Of a stretch of DNA of 64,000 nucleotides, positions 7,869 through 16,208 are shown in pieces; within the stretch, counting starts at the first letter, position 1, and each line of letters begins with the position of its first letter. The notes beneath the pieces were generated by a model. The model saw nothing but the letters and a program-made list of their open reading frames with translations. It made no database searches and was not told where the DNA came from. This DNA comes from JBBDRJ01 sp963766295 (GTDB lineage: Bacteria; Actinomycetota; JAICYB01). Position numbers and translations under genes: made by a program. Location of the stretch: assembly GCA_963766295.1 (NCBI GenBank), contig CAVXYW010000001.1, positions 682,001 to 746,000 of the forward strand. The letters run 5' to 3'.

Positions 7869-9242
7869 ATGGGTCTGCGCTTCGAGAACACACTCGACGG
7901 TGAGAAGAAGGACTTCGAGCCGCTAGAACCCGCCACCGCGAAGATCTACGTCTGCGGGCCGACCGTCTACGACGTACCTCACATAGGGCATGCGCGCGCT
8001 GCGATTGTTTTCGACGTCCTGCGCCGGCACCTCATGTGGCGCGGCTTCAATGTGCTGTTCGTTCGAAACATCACCGATGTGGACGACAAGCTGATCAACA
8101 AGGCGAACGAGTCGGGTGAGTCGACGGCCGTCGTCGCGGAGCGATACACGCGAGTTTACGAGGACGCCCTGCGGATGCTCGGTGTTCTCCCGCCCGACGT
8201 CGTGCCGCGGGCTTCGGGCCACATCACGGAGATGATCGACCTGATCCAGAAGCTGGTGGACGGCGGACACGCCTACCCCGGCGAGGGGAGCGTGTATTTC
8301 GCGGTCGAGTCCTTCAAGGATTACGGGAAGCTTTCCGGGCGCGGGCTCGACGATCTCGCGAACCGCGAACGCGTCGAGCCCGCGCCGGGGAAGCGCCATC
8401 CGCTCGACTTCGCGCTGTGGAAGGCGGCCAAACCGGGCGAGCCGTCGTGGCCGTCGCCCTGGGGGCCGGGACGTCCGGGCTGGCACATCGAGTGCTCGGC
8501 GATGTCGGCCAAGTACCTCGGCCAGCCCTTCGACATACACGGCGGCGGTGCAGACCTGATCTTCCCCCATCACGAGAACGAGATCGCGCAGTCAGAGGCT
8601 GCTTTCGAGAAACCTTTTGCGCGCTACTGGCTGCACAACGGCCACGTGAAGTTCGGCGGCGAGAAGATGTCGAAGTCTTTGAAGAACTACATCAACGTGC
8701 AGGAGGTGCTCGAGGATTACTCGGCCAACGTCCTGCGACTATTCTTCTGCCAGGCGCACTACCGCTCTCAGATCGACTACGGGCCCGAAGCTCTGGACGA
8801 AGCGAAGGCGGTGTGGGATCGATTCGCTTCTTTCCTTCGCGCTTCTCGCTCGGACGCTCCACAGGCGGAGGTTGATAACAGTGACAAGCTCGCAGCTTTC
8901 GGCGCCGCCCTCGACGACGACCTGAATACACCGCGGGCGCTAACCGAGCTGCACGAGATCGTGTCCCGCGGAAACCGTGCGTTGGAGTCCGGCGACGAGG
9001 CCGCGGCAGCTTCGGAGCGCGCAGCTCTCGTCGAAGGTCTGGGTGTTCTCGGGTTGTCCGCCGACGCTGAAGATAGGAGCAGCGAAGTTGTTGGTCCTCT
9101 GGTCCAGCTGTTGCTCGAACAGCGGGAGCAGGCACGAGCCGACAAGGACTTCGCGCGCGCCGATCAGATCCGTGATCGTCTCGTCGAGATCGGGGTCCGC
9201 GTCGAGGACTCTGCGTCCGGGCCGCGCTGGTTCTTGGAGTGA
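7869..9242 (+). CDS. cysS: Cysteinyl-tRNA synthetase
   Basis: 457 residues from ATG 7869; an in-frame TTG at 7860 is possible but adds nothing conserved. This class I synthetase charges tRNA-Cys. It has the zinc/active-site segment YVCGPTVYD, the HIGH motif in PHIGHARAAIVFD, the zinc ligands in WHIECSAMS and FPHHENEIAQSEA, and the KMSKS loop in GGEKMSKSLKNY. The C-terminal helical domain includes the ARADQIRDRL segment. cysS following ispDF and preceding rlmB is a common actinobacterial and Firmicute arrangement. The related MshC ligase of mycothiol synthesis also resembles CysRS, but the full length and this context favour CysS. Confidence 0.95.
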   Translation: MGLRFENTLDGEKKDFEPLEPATAKIYVCGPTVYDVPHIGHARAAIVFDVLRRHLMWRGFNVLFVRNITDVDDKLINKANESGESTAVVAERYTRVYEDALRMLGVLPPDVVPRASGHITEMIDLIQKLVDGGHAYPGEGSVYFAVESFKDYGKLSGRGLDDLANRERVEPAPGKRHPLDFALWKAAKPGEPSWPSPWGPGRPGWHIECSAMSAKYLGQPFDIHGGGADLIFPHHENEIAQSEAAFEKPFARYWLHNGHVKFGGEKMSKSLKNYINVQEVLEDYSANVLRLFFCQAHYRSQIDYGPEALDEAKAVWDRFASFLRASRSDAPQAEVDNSDKLAAFGAALDDDLNTPRALTELHEIVSRGNRALESGDEAAAASERAALVEGLGVLGLSADAEDRSSEVVGPLVQLLLEQREQARADKDFARADQIRDRLVEIGVRVEDSASGPRWFLE

Positions 9243-10108
9243 AGCGACCGAGACCTCCACGCGACCGGCGCAGAGGCGAGCGCGATGCACGCCGGGATCC
9301 AGCCGGCGATCGGCGACGGGAAGTGCGCCGACAACCTCGGGACGCTACGCGCCAAAGAACGGGTTCGTCCCGTCTGTATCAGATCGAGGGACGACACCCG
9401 GTGGTCGAAGCGCTCCGCGCCGATCGTCCCATCAAGGAAGTTCTCATCGCTTCGCAATCGAGGCCGGCGAAGATCCTCGACGAGATCGTGGACCTCGCCG
9501 GTCGCGCAGGCGTTCGTGTTCGCGAGGTAACCAATCGCGAGATAGACGAGCGCGCCCGCACGCGGGCGCCGCAAGGTGTTATCGCCGTCGTTCCGCCGTT
9601 CGACTACTCGTCTCTCGATTCACTGTTGAAAAGGATCGATGACGAACGCGGTCCCGCTCTGCTCGTTGCTCTGGACGAAGTCACAGACCCGCAGAACTTC
9701 GGGGCGATAGCGCGGTCGGCCGAAGGCGCCGGTGCGCACGGCCTGATCATCGGACGCCGCCGCGCTGCGCCGGTGACGGCGGCCGTCGAAAAGACGGCGG
9801 CCGGAGCGTTGGCCTACCTGCCCGTGGCGCAGGTTCCGAACCTTCCGCGAGCGCTCGAAGAGCTCAAGGAGCGCCGTATCTGGGTTGTCGCACTGGACGG
9901 CGACGCAAGCCAAACGATCTATGACCTCGACGTAGCAACCGAGCCGCTGTGCATCGTCGTTGGCAGCGAGGGCAAAGGCGTTTCCCGGCTCGTGCGCGAC
10001 CGTGCCGATGTCGCTGTGCGGATCCCAATGTCGGGGCAGGTCGAAAGCCTCAACGCATCGGCTGCGTCCGCGATCGCGCTGTTCGAGATCGCCCGGCAAC
10101 GCAGATGA
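9239..10108 (+). CDS. rlmB: 23S rRNA (guanosine-2'-O-)-methyltransferase, TrmH/SpoU family
   Basis: 289 residues from a GTG that overlaps the cysS stop. An Arg-rich N-terminal extension of about 45 residues precedes the SpoU substrate-binding domain (YQIEGRHPVVEALRA), then the knotted SPOUT catalytic domain. All three SpoU motifs are present: DEVTDPQNFGAIARSAEGAG (motif 1, catalytic Arg), VVGSEGKGVSRLV (motif 2) and IPMSGQVESLNASAASAIA (motif 3). It methylates a 23S rRNA guanosine (G2251 in E. coli) using S-adenosylmethionine. The basic extension could contact RNA and is common in actinobacterial members. Confidence 0.93.
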   Translation: MKRPRPPRDRRRGERDARRDPAGDRRREVRRQPRDATRQRTGSSRLYQIEGRHPVVEALRADRPIKEVLIASQSRPAKILDEIVDLAGRAGVRVREVTNREIDERARTRAPQGVIAVVPPFDYSSLDSLLKRIDDERGPALLVALDEVTDPQNFGAIARSAEGAGAHGLIIGRRRAAPVTAAVEKTAAGALAYLPVAQVPNLPRALEELKERRIWVVALDGDASQTIYDLDVATEPLCIVVGSEGKGVSRLVRDRADVAVRIPMSGQVESLNASAASAIALFEIARQRR

Positions 10109-10121
10109 CGCGGTTGAAAAC

Positions 10122-10478
10122 ATGACCGAAGAGCTGTGGCTGGCTGAAAAGATCGAGGCTTCCAAAGACGTAGGCATCCGGATCACGTGGGAGGACGCGC
10201 ATGTTTCTCATTGGGACCTCGCAACGATCCGCGGCGCCTGCGGTTGTGCGACATGTCACGAGCTTCGTGCCGAGGGTAAGCCGGTCTATTTGAAGGACGC
10301 AGGAGAACTAGATGTCCTCGATGCCGAGCTCGTCGGATCTTACGGCGTGAACTTCCACTGGAACGACGGACACCGAACGGGCATCTACCGATGGGAGGAT
10401 CTGCGGGAGGGGTGTCCGTGCGACGAATGCCGGACGCAGCGTCGCGTCGACGGACGGGCTAATCCTCTCGATCGCTGA
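10122..10478 (+). CDS. DUF971 (gamma-butyrobetaine hydroxylase-like N-terminal domain) protein
   Basis: 118 residues from ATG 10122, 13 bp after rlmB. It is a stand-alone DUF971 protein: ITWEDAHVSHWDLATIRGAC, the paired cysteines of CGCATC, then VNFHWNDGHRTGIYRWEDLR and CPCDEC. The cysteines resemble the zinc site of the N-terminal domain of gamma-butyrobetaine hydroxylase; stand-alone members are often found near iron-sulphur cluster or ubiquinone genes. No catalytic domain is attached, so the function is unassigned. Its 3' end overlaps the convergent Kelch gene by 20 bp. Confidence 0.85.
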   Translation: MTEELWLAEKIEASKDVGIRITWEDAHVSHWDLATIRGACGCATCHELRAEGKPVYLKDAGELDVLDAELVGSYGVNFHWNDGHRTGIYRWEDLREGCPCDECRTQRRVDGRANPLDR

Positions 10479-11478
10479 CGACTCCTTTTCCGTTGAAGAC
10501 CTGTAGCTCGCCGGTCCAGGAGATCGTCGAAAGTGCACCGGGCCGCGATGCTCCGCCCGCGATGAATAGATGGTCGGAGATGACGCCGAAACCGCTGCCG
10601 TGAACCGGAAGCGGCGGCTGTTGCCATCGACGCCACCGCCCCGTTGGCGTGTCGAGCGCGACGTGGGTCGAAATGACGTGGCCTCCCAGTAAGCCGGGAT
10701 CCTCTCCACCGACCACGTGGAGGATGTCGTCCACTTCACCGACGGCCATCGCGCTCATCGGTTGGGTCAAGTTGGGTCCGCGTTCCCACTTGTCATCCTC
10801 GGGGTCGTAAACGTCGACACGACGAGTCGGACTACCGCTCCTGCCTCCGATCGCCCAGATCTTGCCCTTCCAGTTGGCTGCTCGGAGATGATCGCGGCCG
10901 CTCGGCAGCGACGCGCCCGTCGTCCAGCGATCCGACTTCGGATCGTAGATGAGGGTTCGGTCCGTTCGTCCAACTCCCCCCACGACGTACAACCTTCCGC
11001 GGAACGCAACCATCGCGTGGCCCTGGCGACCTTCGGGCATGGGAGCGAGCTTCTCCCATCGGCCTCCCGGCGACGAACGCCAAAAGTCTCGTCGCGCGCT
11101 CCAGTTGGTTACACCCGATGCGCCGCCGGAGACGTAGATCCGTCCGCCCGTTGCGGCAGCAGCGGCATGGTGTCGTCCCTCGGGCAGCGGCCTCCCGCTG
11201 CGCCAAGAGTTTTCGGCGGCGTCGAAGACGCTTACAGCTTTGGACGTGGTTGTTACGCCGCGCAATCCACCGGCGACCACTAGTTCGTTCTCTACGGTTG
11301 CGGCGGCCACCTCACCTCGGGGGCTAGGCATGTCCTTACCGGTCTGCCATCCGGGCTGAGCCGAAGGATCGGGATTCGTCGCGCGCAGCACGAGCAATCC
11401 GAACGCGACGCCGACGACGACAAGGATCAAGCCAGCGGCGAGAACCTTCAGGATCGTACGGATGCGTCGTCCAAACAT
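10459..11478 (-). CDS. Membrane-anchored Kelch-repeat protein
   Basis: 339 residues. An N-terminal transmembrane anchor (about residues 9-31) precedes a beta-propeller made of Kelch repeats. The repeats are recognised by recurring GG doublets (ELVVAGG, RIYVSGG, RLYVVGG, KIWAIGG, ILHVVGG, HLFIAGG), each followed by a Trp at the blade end (NSWRSG, GRWEKL, DRWTTG, DKWERG, GRWRRW). Six blades can be counted, so the propeller is probably extracellular and complete. Kelch propellers serve as binding scaffolds or, rarely, as galactose-oxidase-like enzymes; no copper-ligand set is apparent. Ligand unknown. Confidence 0.85.
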   Translation of the reverse strand: MFGRRIRTILKVLAAGLILVVVGVAFGLLVLRATNPDPSAQPGWQTGKDMPSPRGEVAAATVENELVVAGGLRGVTTTSKAVSVFDAAENSWRSGRPLPEGRHHAAAAATGGRIYVSGGASGVTNWSARRDFWRSSPGGRWEKLAPMPEGRQGHAMVAFRGRLYVVGGVGRTDRTLIYDPKSDRWTTGASLPSGRDHLRAANWKGKIWAIGGRSGSPTRRVDVYDPEDDKWERGPNLTQPMSAMAVGEVDDILHVVGGEDPGLLGGHVISTHVALDTPTGRWRRWQQPPLPVHGSGFGVISDHLFIAGGASRPGALSTISWTGELQVFNGKGVVSDRED

Positions 11479-11551
11479 CCGGGGTTAGGGTAACGGGCGC
11501 TTTGGGACCATCGCCTAGGCACTATTACCCGGTACCCGACAGGAGAACTCT

Positions 11552-12412
11552 TTGACCGAGCAGCCCGAGCGCTGGAGCCTCGACCGGCTTGTTGGTCTTT
11601 TCGACCTCGAAGAGTTCGGGGAGGATTCCTTTCGCGCACCGAATCCGACGCGAGGTCCGTGGACCCGTGTCTTCGGCGGCCAGGTGGCAGCGCAAGCGGT
11701 TCGTGCTGCGCAACTCACCGTGTCTGCCGACCGTCCCATCCATTCGCTCCACGCTTACTTCATACGACCAGGCCGTCCGGGGGAGCCGATCGACATGCTC
11801 GTTGAGCGTCCGCGCGATGGGAAGTCGTTCACGTCTCGTCGAGTGAAGGCGGTTCAGTTCGACGAGGTGATCTTCGACATGATCGCCTCTTTCCACAGGA
11901 CCGAGACCGGCCCCGAGTACCAGATCCCGATCACCGATGACGTTCCCGCACCGGAGGACGCGCCGGAGCCGGAGGGGATGTTCGGACGGATGCGCTCGAT
12001 GATGCCGTTCGATATGCGGGAGCTCGGTCCGACGGAACCGGTTGACGGTGTCTACCGGTCGACTCGCCGTGCATGGTTCAAGACGGCGGGGGAGCTTCCG
12101 GACGACCCGGCACTGCATGCCTGCGTTCTCGCATTCGCGTCCGATATGGGTGTTGTGTCGGCGGCGCGCGTTCCCGTAGCCGGCGAAGCGGAGTGGGAGA
12201 GGTTCATGGGAGCGAGTCTCGACCATACGGTGTGGTTCCACCGCGCGATCCGAGCGGATGAGTGGATCCTGTTCGACCTGCGCACGATCTCGAGTTACGG
12301 AGCACGCGGACTGGCCGCCGGGACGATGCACGCGCAGTCTGGGAACCTCGGTGTGTCCGTCGCCCAGGAAGCGCTGATTCGTCCCCTCTCCGCCGAAAAG
12401 CCGCCGTCTTAG
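11552..12412 (+). CDS. tesB: Acyl-CoA thioesterase II (TesB-like)
   Basis: 286 residues from a TTG preceded by AGGAGA, hydrolysing acyl-CoA to free acid and CoA. The protein is a tandem double hotdog fold. TRVFGGQVAAQAVRAA and LHAYFIRPGRPGEPI are typical of the N-terminal half. The C-terminal half has the catalytic region SLDHTVWFHR, followed by WILFDLRTISSYGARGLAAG, with the expected Asp and Thr/Gln region. Length matches TesB. It sits just upstream of tRNA-Thr and an acyl-CoA operon. Confidence 0.92.
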   Translation: MTEQPERWSLDRLVGLFDLEEFGEDSFRAPNPTRGPWTRVFGGQVAAQAVRAAQLTVSADRPIHSLHAYFIRPGRPGEPIDMLVERPRDGKSFTSRRVKAVQFDEVIFDMIASFHRTETGPEYQIPITDDVPAPEDAPEPEGMFGRMRSMMPFDMRELGPTEPVDGVYRSTRRAWFKTAGELPDDPALHACVLAFASDMGVVSAARVPVAGEAEWERFMGASLDHTVWFHRAIRADEWILFDLRTISSYGARGLAAGTMHAQSGNLGVSVAQEALIRPLSAEKPPS

Positions 12413-12444
12413 AACCCGATATCAGACGGTACGCTGGATGCTCT

Positions 12445-12516
12445 GCCGGGTTAGCTCAGTGGTAGAGCAGCGGTTTTGTAAACCGCAGGTCGTCGGTTCA
12501 ATCCCGACACCCGGCT
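12445..12516 (+). tRNA. tRNA-Thr (anticodon TGT)
   Basis: The 72-nt cloverleaf folds completely. Acceptor stem GCCGGGT pairs with ACCCGGC, the D-arm is GCTC...GAGC, the anticodon stem GCGGT/ACCGC encloses the loop TTTGTAA, and the T-arm GTCGG/CCGAC carries the TTCAATC loop. Loop positions 34-36 read TGT, decoding ACA and, by wobble, other Thr codons. CCA is not encoded. The gene lies in the 135-bp gap between tesB and the hotdog-protein gene, on the same strand. Confidence 0.97.
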
Positions 12517-12547
12517 CGGTTTCATAGGACAGGTAGTCTGCATTCCG

Positions 12548-13261
12548 ATGCCGTCCGACGACTCGAACGAGAGTGAACACGGCTACAGGCCGTTTCCTCC
12601 CGAAGACCCAGATCCTCGCCGGGCTGAAGCGTGGCGCTTGGCGGCGGAACTAAGGCGGATCATAGAAAAGCTCACGCTGGTAGCTCCGCCGGCCGAGGAG
12701 CTCGCGGCCGCGGCCGACGCTGCAGCGGCATTCGCCGACCGCCTCGAGGAGCTCTTGCCTCAGCGTGATTGGTCCTACGACGGGTACTCCGAAACGGCGC
12801 TGGCCGGATCGCCTCGCGCGTTCTTCGATCGCAGCCCGCTCATCGGCAAGGCGAACCCTCTAGCCGCGCCCATCGAACTAGGCATCATCGGTGAAGGCGC
12901 CGATGCATATGCGGAAGGCCGTGCGGTCTTCGGCGCCGCCTACGAAGGCCCGCCGGGCAACCTGCACGGCGGTTTCGTTGCCGCTTCGTTCGACGAGGTG
13001 CTCGGTTTCGCACAGTCCATCTCCGGACGGGCCGGCATGACGGGCACGCTCACCGTCCGCTACCGCAGTCCCACGCCGTTATATGAAGAGCTGCGGTTCA
13101 AGGCATGGGTCGATCGCGTCGAGGGACGCAAGATCTTCGTCGCCGGAACCTGTCACGCCGGCGAGCGGCTGACCGCGGAGGCTGAGGGGATCTTTATCAC
13201 CGTCGACCTCCAGAAGCTCGCCGATCTGATGAAGGAACGCGAAGGGTTGAAGCAACCCTGA
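12548..13261 (+). CDS. PaaI-type hotdog-fold thioesterase family protein
   Basis: 237 residues. An N-terminal region of about 120 residues, with an Ala/Glu-rich helical stretch, precedes a single hotdog domain. The hotdog signature is GPPGNLHGGFVAASFDEVLG, with the HGG turn and the acidic residue of the PaaI family, followed by GTLTVRYRSPTPLYEELRF. The TGATG overlap with the acyl-CoA dehydrogenase gene makes it the first gene of a four-gene acyl-CoA operon. It probably hydrolyses or binds an acyl-CoA intermediate of that pathway; the substrate is not inferable. Confidence 0.85.
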   Translation: MPSDDSNESEHGYRPFPPEDPDPRRAEAWRLAAELRRIIEKLTLVAPPAEELAAAADAAAAFADRLEELLPQRDWSYDGYSETALAGSPRAFFDRSPLIGKANPLAAPIELGIIGEGADAYAEGRAVFGAAYEGPPGNLHGGFVAASFDEVLGFAQSISGRAGMTGTLTVRYRSPTPLYEELRFKAWVDRVEGRKIFVAGTCHAGERLTAEAEGIFITVDLQKLADLMKEREGLKQP

Positions 13262-14448
13262 TGGCAGCCAATACCTCCTCTTTCCTTCAGCTTCCCGGTG
13301 ACGACGATCCGCGGCGCCGCGAGATTCGCGAATGGCTCGAGGCCAACCCGGCGCCGTCACCGCGGGCTTTGGCCGAACGTGGTCTCGTTGCTCCGCACTG
13401 GCCGAAACCTTGGGGCCTCGAGGCCGACCCGATCCTCCAGCTGATCATCGACGAAGAACTCAAGACGGCCGGCGTTTCCCGTCCGGGCAACATCATCGGC
13501 ATCGGCTGGGCCGGCCCGACGATCCTTTACGCAGGAACGCAAGAACAGAAGGAGCGGTACCTGTTCCCGATCCTGTCCGGAGAGGAGATCTGGTGCCAGC
13601 TGTTCAGCGAACCGGGCGCAGGATCCGATCTTGCGAACCTGAGCACGCGAGCGGTTAAGGATGGGGACCACTACGTCGTCAACGGCCAGAAGGTGTGGAC
13701 GTCGATAGCGCACGCCGCGAAATTCGGGATCCTCATCGCTCGCACGGAACCGGATGCTCCGAAGCACCTCGGCATCTCGTACTTCATCTGCCCGATGGAC
13801 ACGCCCGGCATCGAGGTTCGTCCCATCATCGAGATGACCGGGATGCACACCTTCAACGAAGTTTTCTTCACCGACGCGCGCATCCCGGCCGAGAATCTCG
13901 TCGGCGAGGAAGGACGCGGCTGGGAGCTCGGAAAGGTGACGCTCGCCAACGAACGCGTTTCGCTCTCCCGCGAAGGTGCCTTGTGGGGACAGGGGCCGTC
14001 GGCCCGCGACCTCGTGGACGCCGTGAAGTCGAGCGGCGGTGTTTCCGACGCCGCACTTCGTCAACGCCTCGCCCAGGTCTATATAGAAGGAGAGCTGCTC
14101 GGGATCATCCGCATGCGAATGCTCGCGGCCAAGCTTCGTGGAGAGCAGCCGGGTTCAGAAGCGTCGGTTCGCAAAGCGCTGGCCGACGACCACGGCCAGC
14201 ACATCATGAATCTCGCGAAGGATCTGGCCGGCACATCGGGGCTGCTCATTCAGTCCGGACCCGGTGGTGGAGGACTCTGGGGTCACGGATTCCTGTTCGC
14301 CCCCGCCCTCACGATCGGCGGAGGCACCTCGGAGGTGCAGCGCAACATCATCTCCGAGCGAGTTCTCGGCCTCCCTCACGACGTGGATGTAGAGAAGGGA
14401 AAGGGCTGGTCCGAAGCGCGGAGGTCGGTCGGCGTTGAGTCCGCCTGA
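13261..14448 (+). CDS. Acyl-CoA dehydrogenase
   Basis: 395 residues, a full-length FAD-dependent acyl-CoA dehydrogenase catalysing alpha,beta-oxidation. Signatures are WCQLFSEPGAGSDLANL (FAD and substrate binding), VVNGQKVWTSIAHAA, VTLANERVSLSREG, and the C-terminal ALTIGGGTSEVQRNIISERV. The segment resembles the large-substrate ACADs of actinobacterial steroid and fatty-acid catabolism more than short-chain enzymes. It is coupled to the hotdog gene by an overlapping stop/start and followed by DUF35 and thiolase genes, a typical beta-oxidation type grouping. Confidence 0.93.
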   Translation: MAANTSSFLQLPGDDDPRRREIREWLEANPAPSPRALAERGLVAPHWPKPWGLEADPILQLIIDEELKTAGVSRPGNIIGIGWAGPTILYAGTQEQKERYLFPILSGEEIWCQLFSEPGAGSDLANLSTRAVKDGDHYVVNGQKVWTSIAHAAKFGILIARTEPDAPKHLGISYFICPMDTPGIEVRPIIEMTGMHTFNEVFFTDARIPAENLVGEEGRGWELGKVTLANERVSLSREGALWGQGPSARDLVDAVKSSGGVSDAALRQRLAQVYIEGELLGIIRMRMLAAKLRGEQPGSEASVRKALADDHGQHIMNLAKDLAGTSGLLIQSGPGGGGLWGHGFLFAPALTIGGGTSEVQRNIISERVLGLPHDVDVEKGKGWSEARRSVGVESA

Positions 14449-14474
14449 GTTCGGCGCGTAAACTTTCGTTCACT

Positions 14475-14867
14475 ATGGCCAAACAGATACCGCTGGTTGA
14501 CTACCTCGTTCTCGACGGTGAGCCGCACCTCGTCGCGAACGAATGCACGTCGTGCGGCGCCCGTTTCTTCGATCACCGGAACGCATGCGCGTCGTGTTTC
14601 GCGGATCAGTTCAAGAAGGTCGACGTGGCCCGCGACGGCGAACTGCAGGCGTTCACGATCGTCGCGTTCGCCGCGCCCGGGATCCCCGTTCCGTTCGTCG
14701 CCGGCATGATCGACTGCGGCGGGACGCATGTCAGCGGAAATGTGATCAACACCGATCCCGATCCCGAGCACGTCACGCTCGGGATGAAGGTCCGTTTGGC
14801 GACCTATGTGGTCGGCACGGATGACGAGGGCACCGAAGCGATCGGCTTCGGCTTCGAGCCGGTATAG
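14475..14867 (+). CDS. DUF35 OB-fold/zinc-ribbon acyl-CoA-associated protein
   Basis: 130 residues. The N-terminal rubredoxin-like zinc ribbon has two Cys pairs (CTSCG and CASC), and the C-terminal OB-fold contains FTIVAFAAPGIPVPFVAGMI. DUF35 proteins partner with thiolases or SCP-x-like aldolases and hydratases, for example ChsH2 with the Ltp2 aldolase in mycobacterial cholesterol side-chain degradation. The next gene, 11 bp downstream, encodes exactly such a thiolase-fold partner, so this is most likely its obligate subunit. Confidence 0.88.
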   Translation: MAKQIPLVDYLVLDGEPHLVANECTSCGARFFDHRNACASCFADQFKKVDVARDGELQAFTIVAFAAPGIPVPFVAGMIDCGGTHVSGNVINTDPDPEHVTLGMKVRLATYVVGTDDEGTEAIGFGFEPV

Positions 14868-14878
14868 GAGGGACTGAT

Positions 14879-16090
14879 ATGGCGAGCACTGACATCTGGA
14901 TCCTAGGCATCCACATGACGAAATTCGGCAAGCACCCCGACCTCGATGTCGTCGACCTTGCCGCCGAAGCAGCGATGGCCGCACTGAAGGACTCGGGTCT
15001 CACGATGAAGGACGTCGGCGTTCTCGCCGCGGGCAACCTGATGGGTGGCGGCGGGGTCGGCCAGCAGCTCCAGAAGCAGATCGGTCAGACGGGGATCCCC
15101 GTCTACAACGTGCAGAACGCGTGCGCCACGGGCGCGACAGCGCTGCGCACCGCGATCATGTCGATCAAGGCCGGCGAGACCGACGTCGGACTCGCCGTCG
15201 GCGTCGAGAAGCTCGCCGGTGCGGGTCTGCTCGGTGGTGGCGGCCGTCCGAAGTCGGACAAGAACGTCTACGAGCCGCGCGGCCGGTACGGCGCGGTAGC
15301 GACGGTCGACGGTCGCATCGGGACGCAGACGATGCCCGGCGTGTTCGCACAGATCGGCATGCAGTATCTGAACGAGCACCCCTACGCCGGTGTGCCGTTC
15401 GAGCTCTTCGCGAAGATCAGCGAGAAGAACCACGCCCATTCGACGCTCAACCCAAAGGCGGCGTACACGAAGAAGATGTCGCTCGAGGAGATCATGGGCG
15501 ACATGATGATCGCGTACCCGAACACCCGCCCCATGTGTTCGGCGAACTGCGACGGTGCAGCAGCGGCCGTCGTCGTCAGCGGTGAGAAGCTCAAGACGCT
15601 ATCCAAGGACCAGCAGAAGCGCGCTGTGAAGGTTTCGGCGAGCGTGCTCACGACAGACCCCTACACCGAGTCGTGCCAGGTGCTGCCGGATGTCAACACG
15701 CTGACGCGGAACGCCGCGAAGCAGGCGTACGACCAGGCGGGCGTGGCGCCGGAGGATCTCGATCTCGTCGAGCTCCACGACTGCTTCGCGACGGCTGAAC
15801 TTGTGCACTACGACAACCTCGGTCTGTGCGAGCCGGGCAACGCGGCGGACTTCTTCGAGTCCGGTGCGACGTGGCGCGACGGCGACACGCCGGTGAACGT
15901 CTCCGGCGGCCTGGAGTCGAAGGGCCACCCGATCGCGGCGACGGGCATCGCGAACATCTGGGAGGTTTGCCACCACCTGCGCGGTGAGGCCGGCGACCGG
16001 CAGATCGAAGGGGCCAAGGTCGGCCTCGCTCATGTCATCGGGCTCGGCAGCGCGTGCGGCGTGCACATCCTCGAGAAGGCTGCGGTCTGA
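14879..16090 (+). CDS. SCP-x-type thiolase/acyl-CoA acetyltransferase family protein
   Basis: 403 residues of thiolase fold. The nucleophile region is NVQNACATGATAL with its Cys, the histidine region LVELHDCFATAELVHYDNLG is the SCP-x hallmark, and GGLESKGHPIAATG carries the second catalytic His. The C-terminus ends GLGSACGVHILEKAAV. The SCP-x subfamily includes real 3-ketoacyl-CoA thiolases and retro-aldolases (Ltp2 type) that need a DUF35 partner. With DUF35 immediately upstream, the retro-aldol option is a serious alternative to a thiolytic reaction. It ends the acyl-CoA operon. Confidence 0.88.
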   Translation: MASTDIWILGIHMTKFGKHPDLDVVDLAAEAAMAALKDSGLTMKDVGVLAAGNLMGGGGVGQQLQKQIGQTGIPVYNVQNACATGATALRTAIMSIKAGETDVGLAVGVEKLAGAGLLGGGGRPKSDKNVYEPRGRYGAVATVDGRIGTQTMPGVFAQIGMQYLNEHPYAGVPFELFAKISEKNHAHSTLNPKAAYTKKMSLEEIMGDMMIAYPNTRPMCSANCDGAAAAVVVSGEKLKTLSKDQQKRAVKVSASVLTTDPYTESCQVLPDVNTLTRNAAKQAYDQAGVAPEDLDLVELHDCFATAELVHYDNLGLCEPGNAADFFESGATWRDGDTPVNVSGGLESKGHPIAATGIANIWEVCHHLRGEAGDRQIEGAKVGLAHVIGLGSACGVHILEKAAV

Positions 16091-16205
16091 CGATCAAGTC
16101 CGCAGTCGCAATAGTCGTCGTGCTGTTCGCTCTGGGCGCTGCTGGTACTGGGTGACCACCTCCGGTGGCAAGGTCACGAAGATCGAAGAGCAATACCTGC
16201 CCTAG
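16087..16205 (+). pseudogene. Possible frameshifted remnant of a small membrane protein
   Basis: Directly after the thiolase stop, one frame starting with CTG encodes a hydrophobic stretch (TIKSAVAIVVVLFALGAAG) that hits a stop at about 16157. A second frame continues with YWVTTSGGKVTKIEEQYLP up to a stop at 16205. Together they look like a roughly 40-residue single-pass protein interrupted by a frameshift, with no canonical ATG/GTG/TTG start. It could equally be meaningless; no homologue is recognised. Confidence 0.25.
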
Positions 16206-16208
16206 GGC

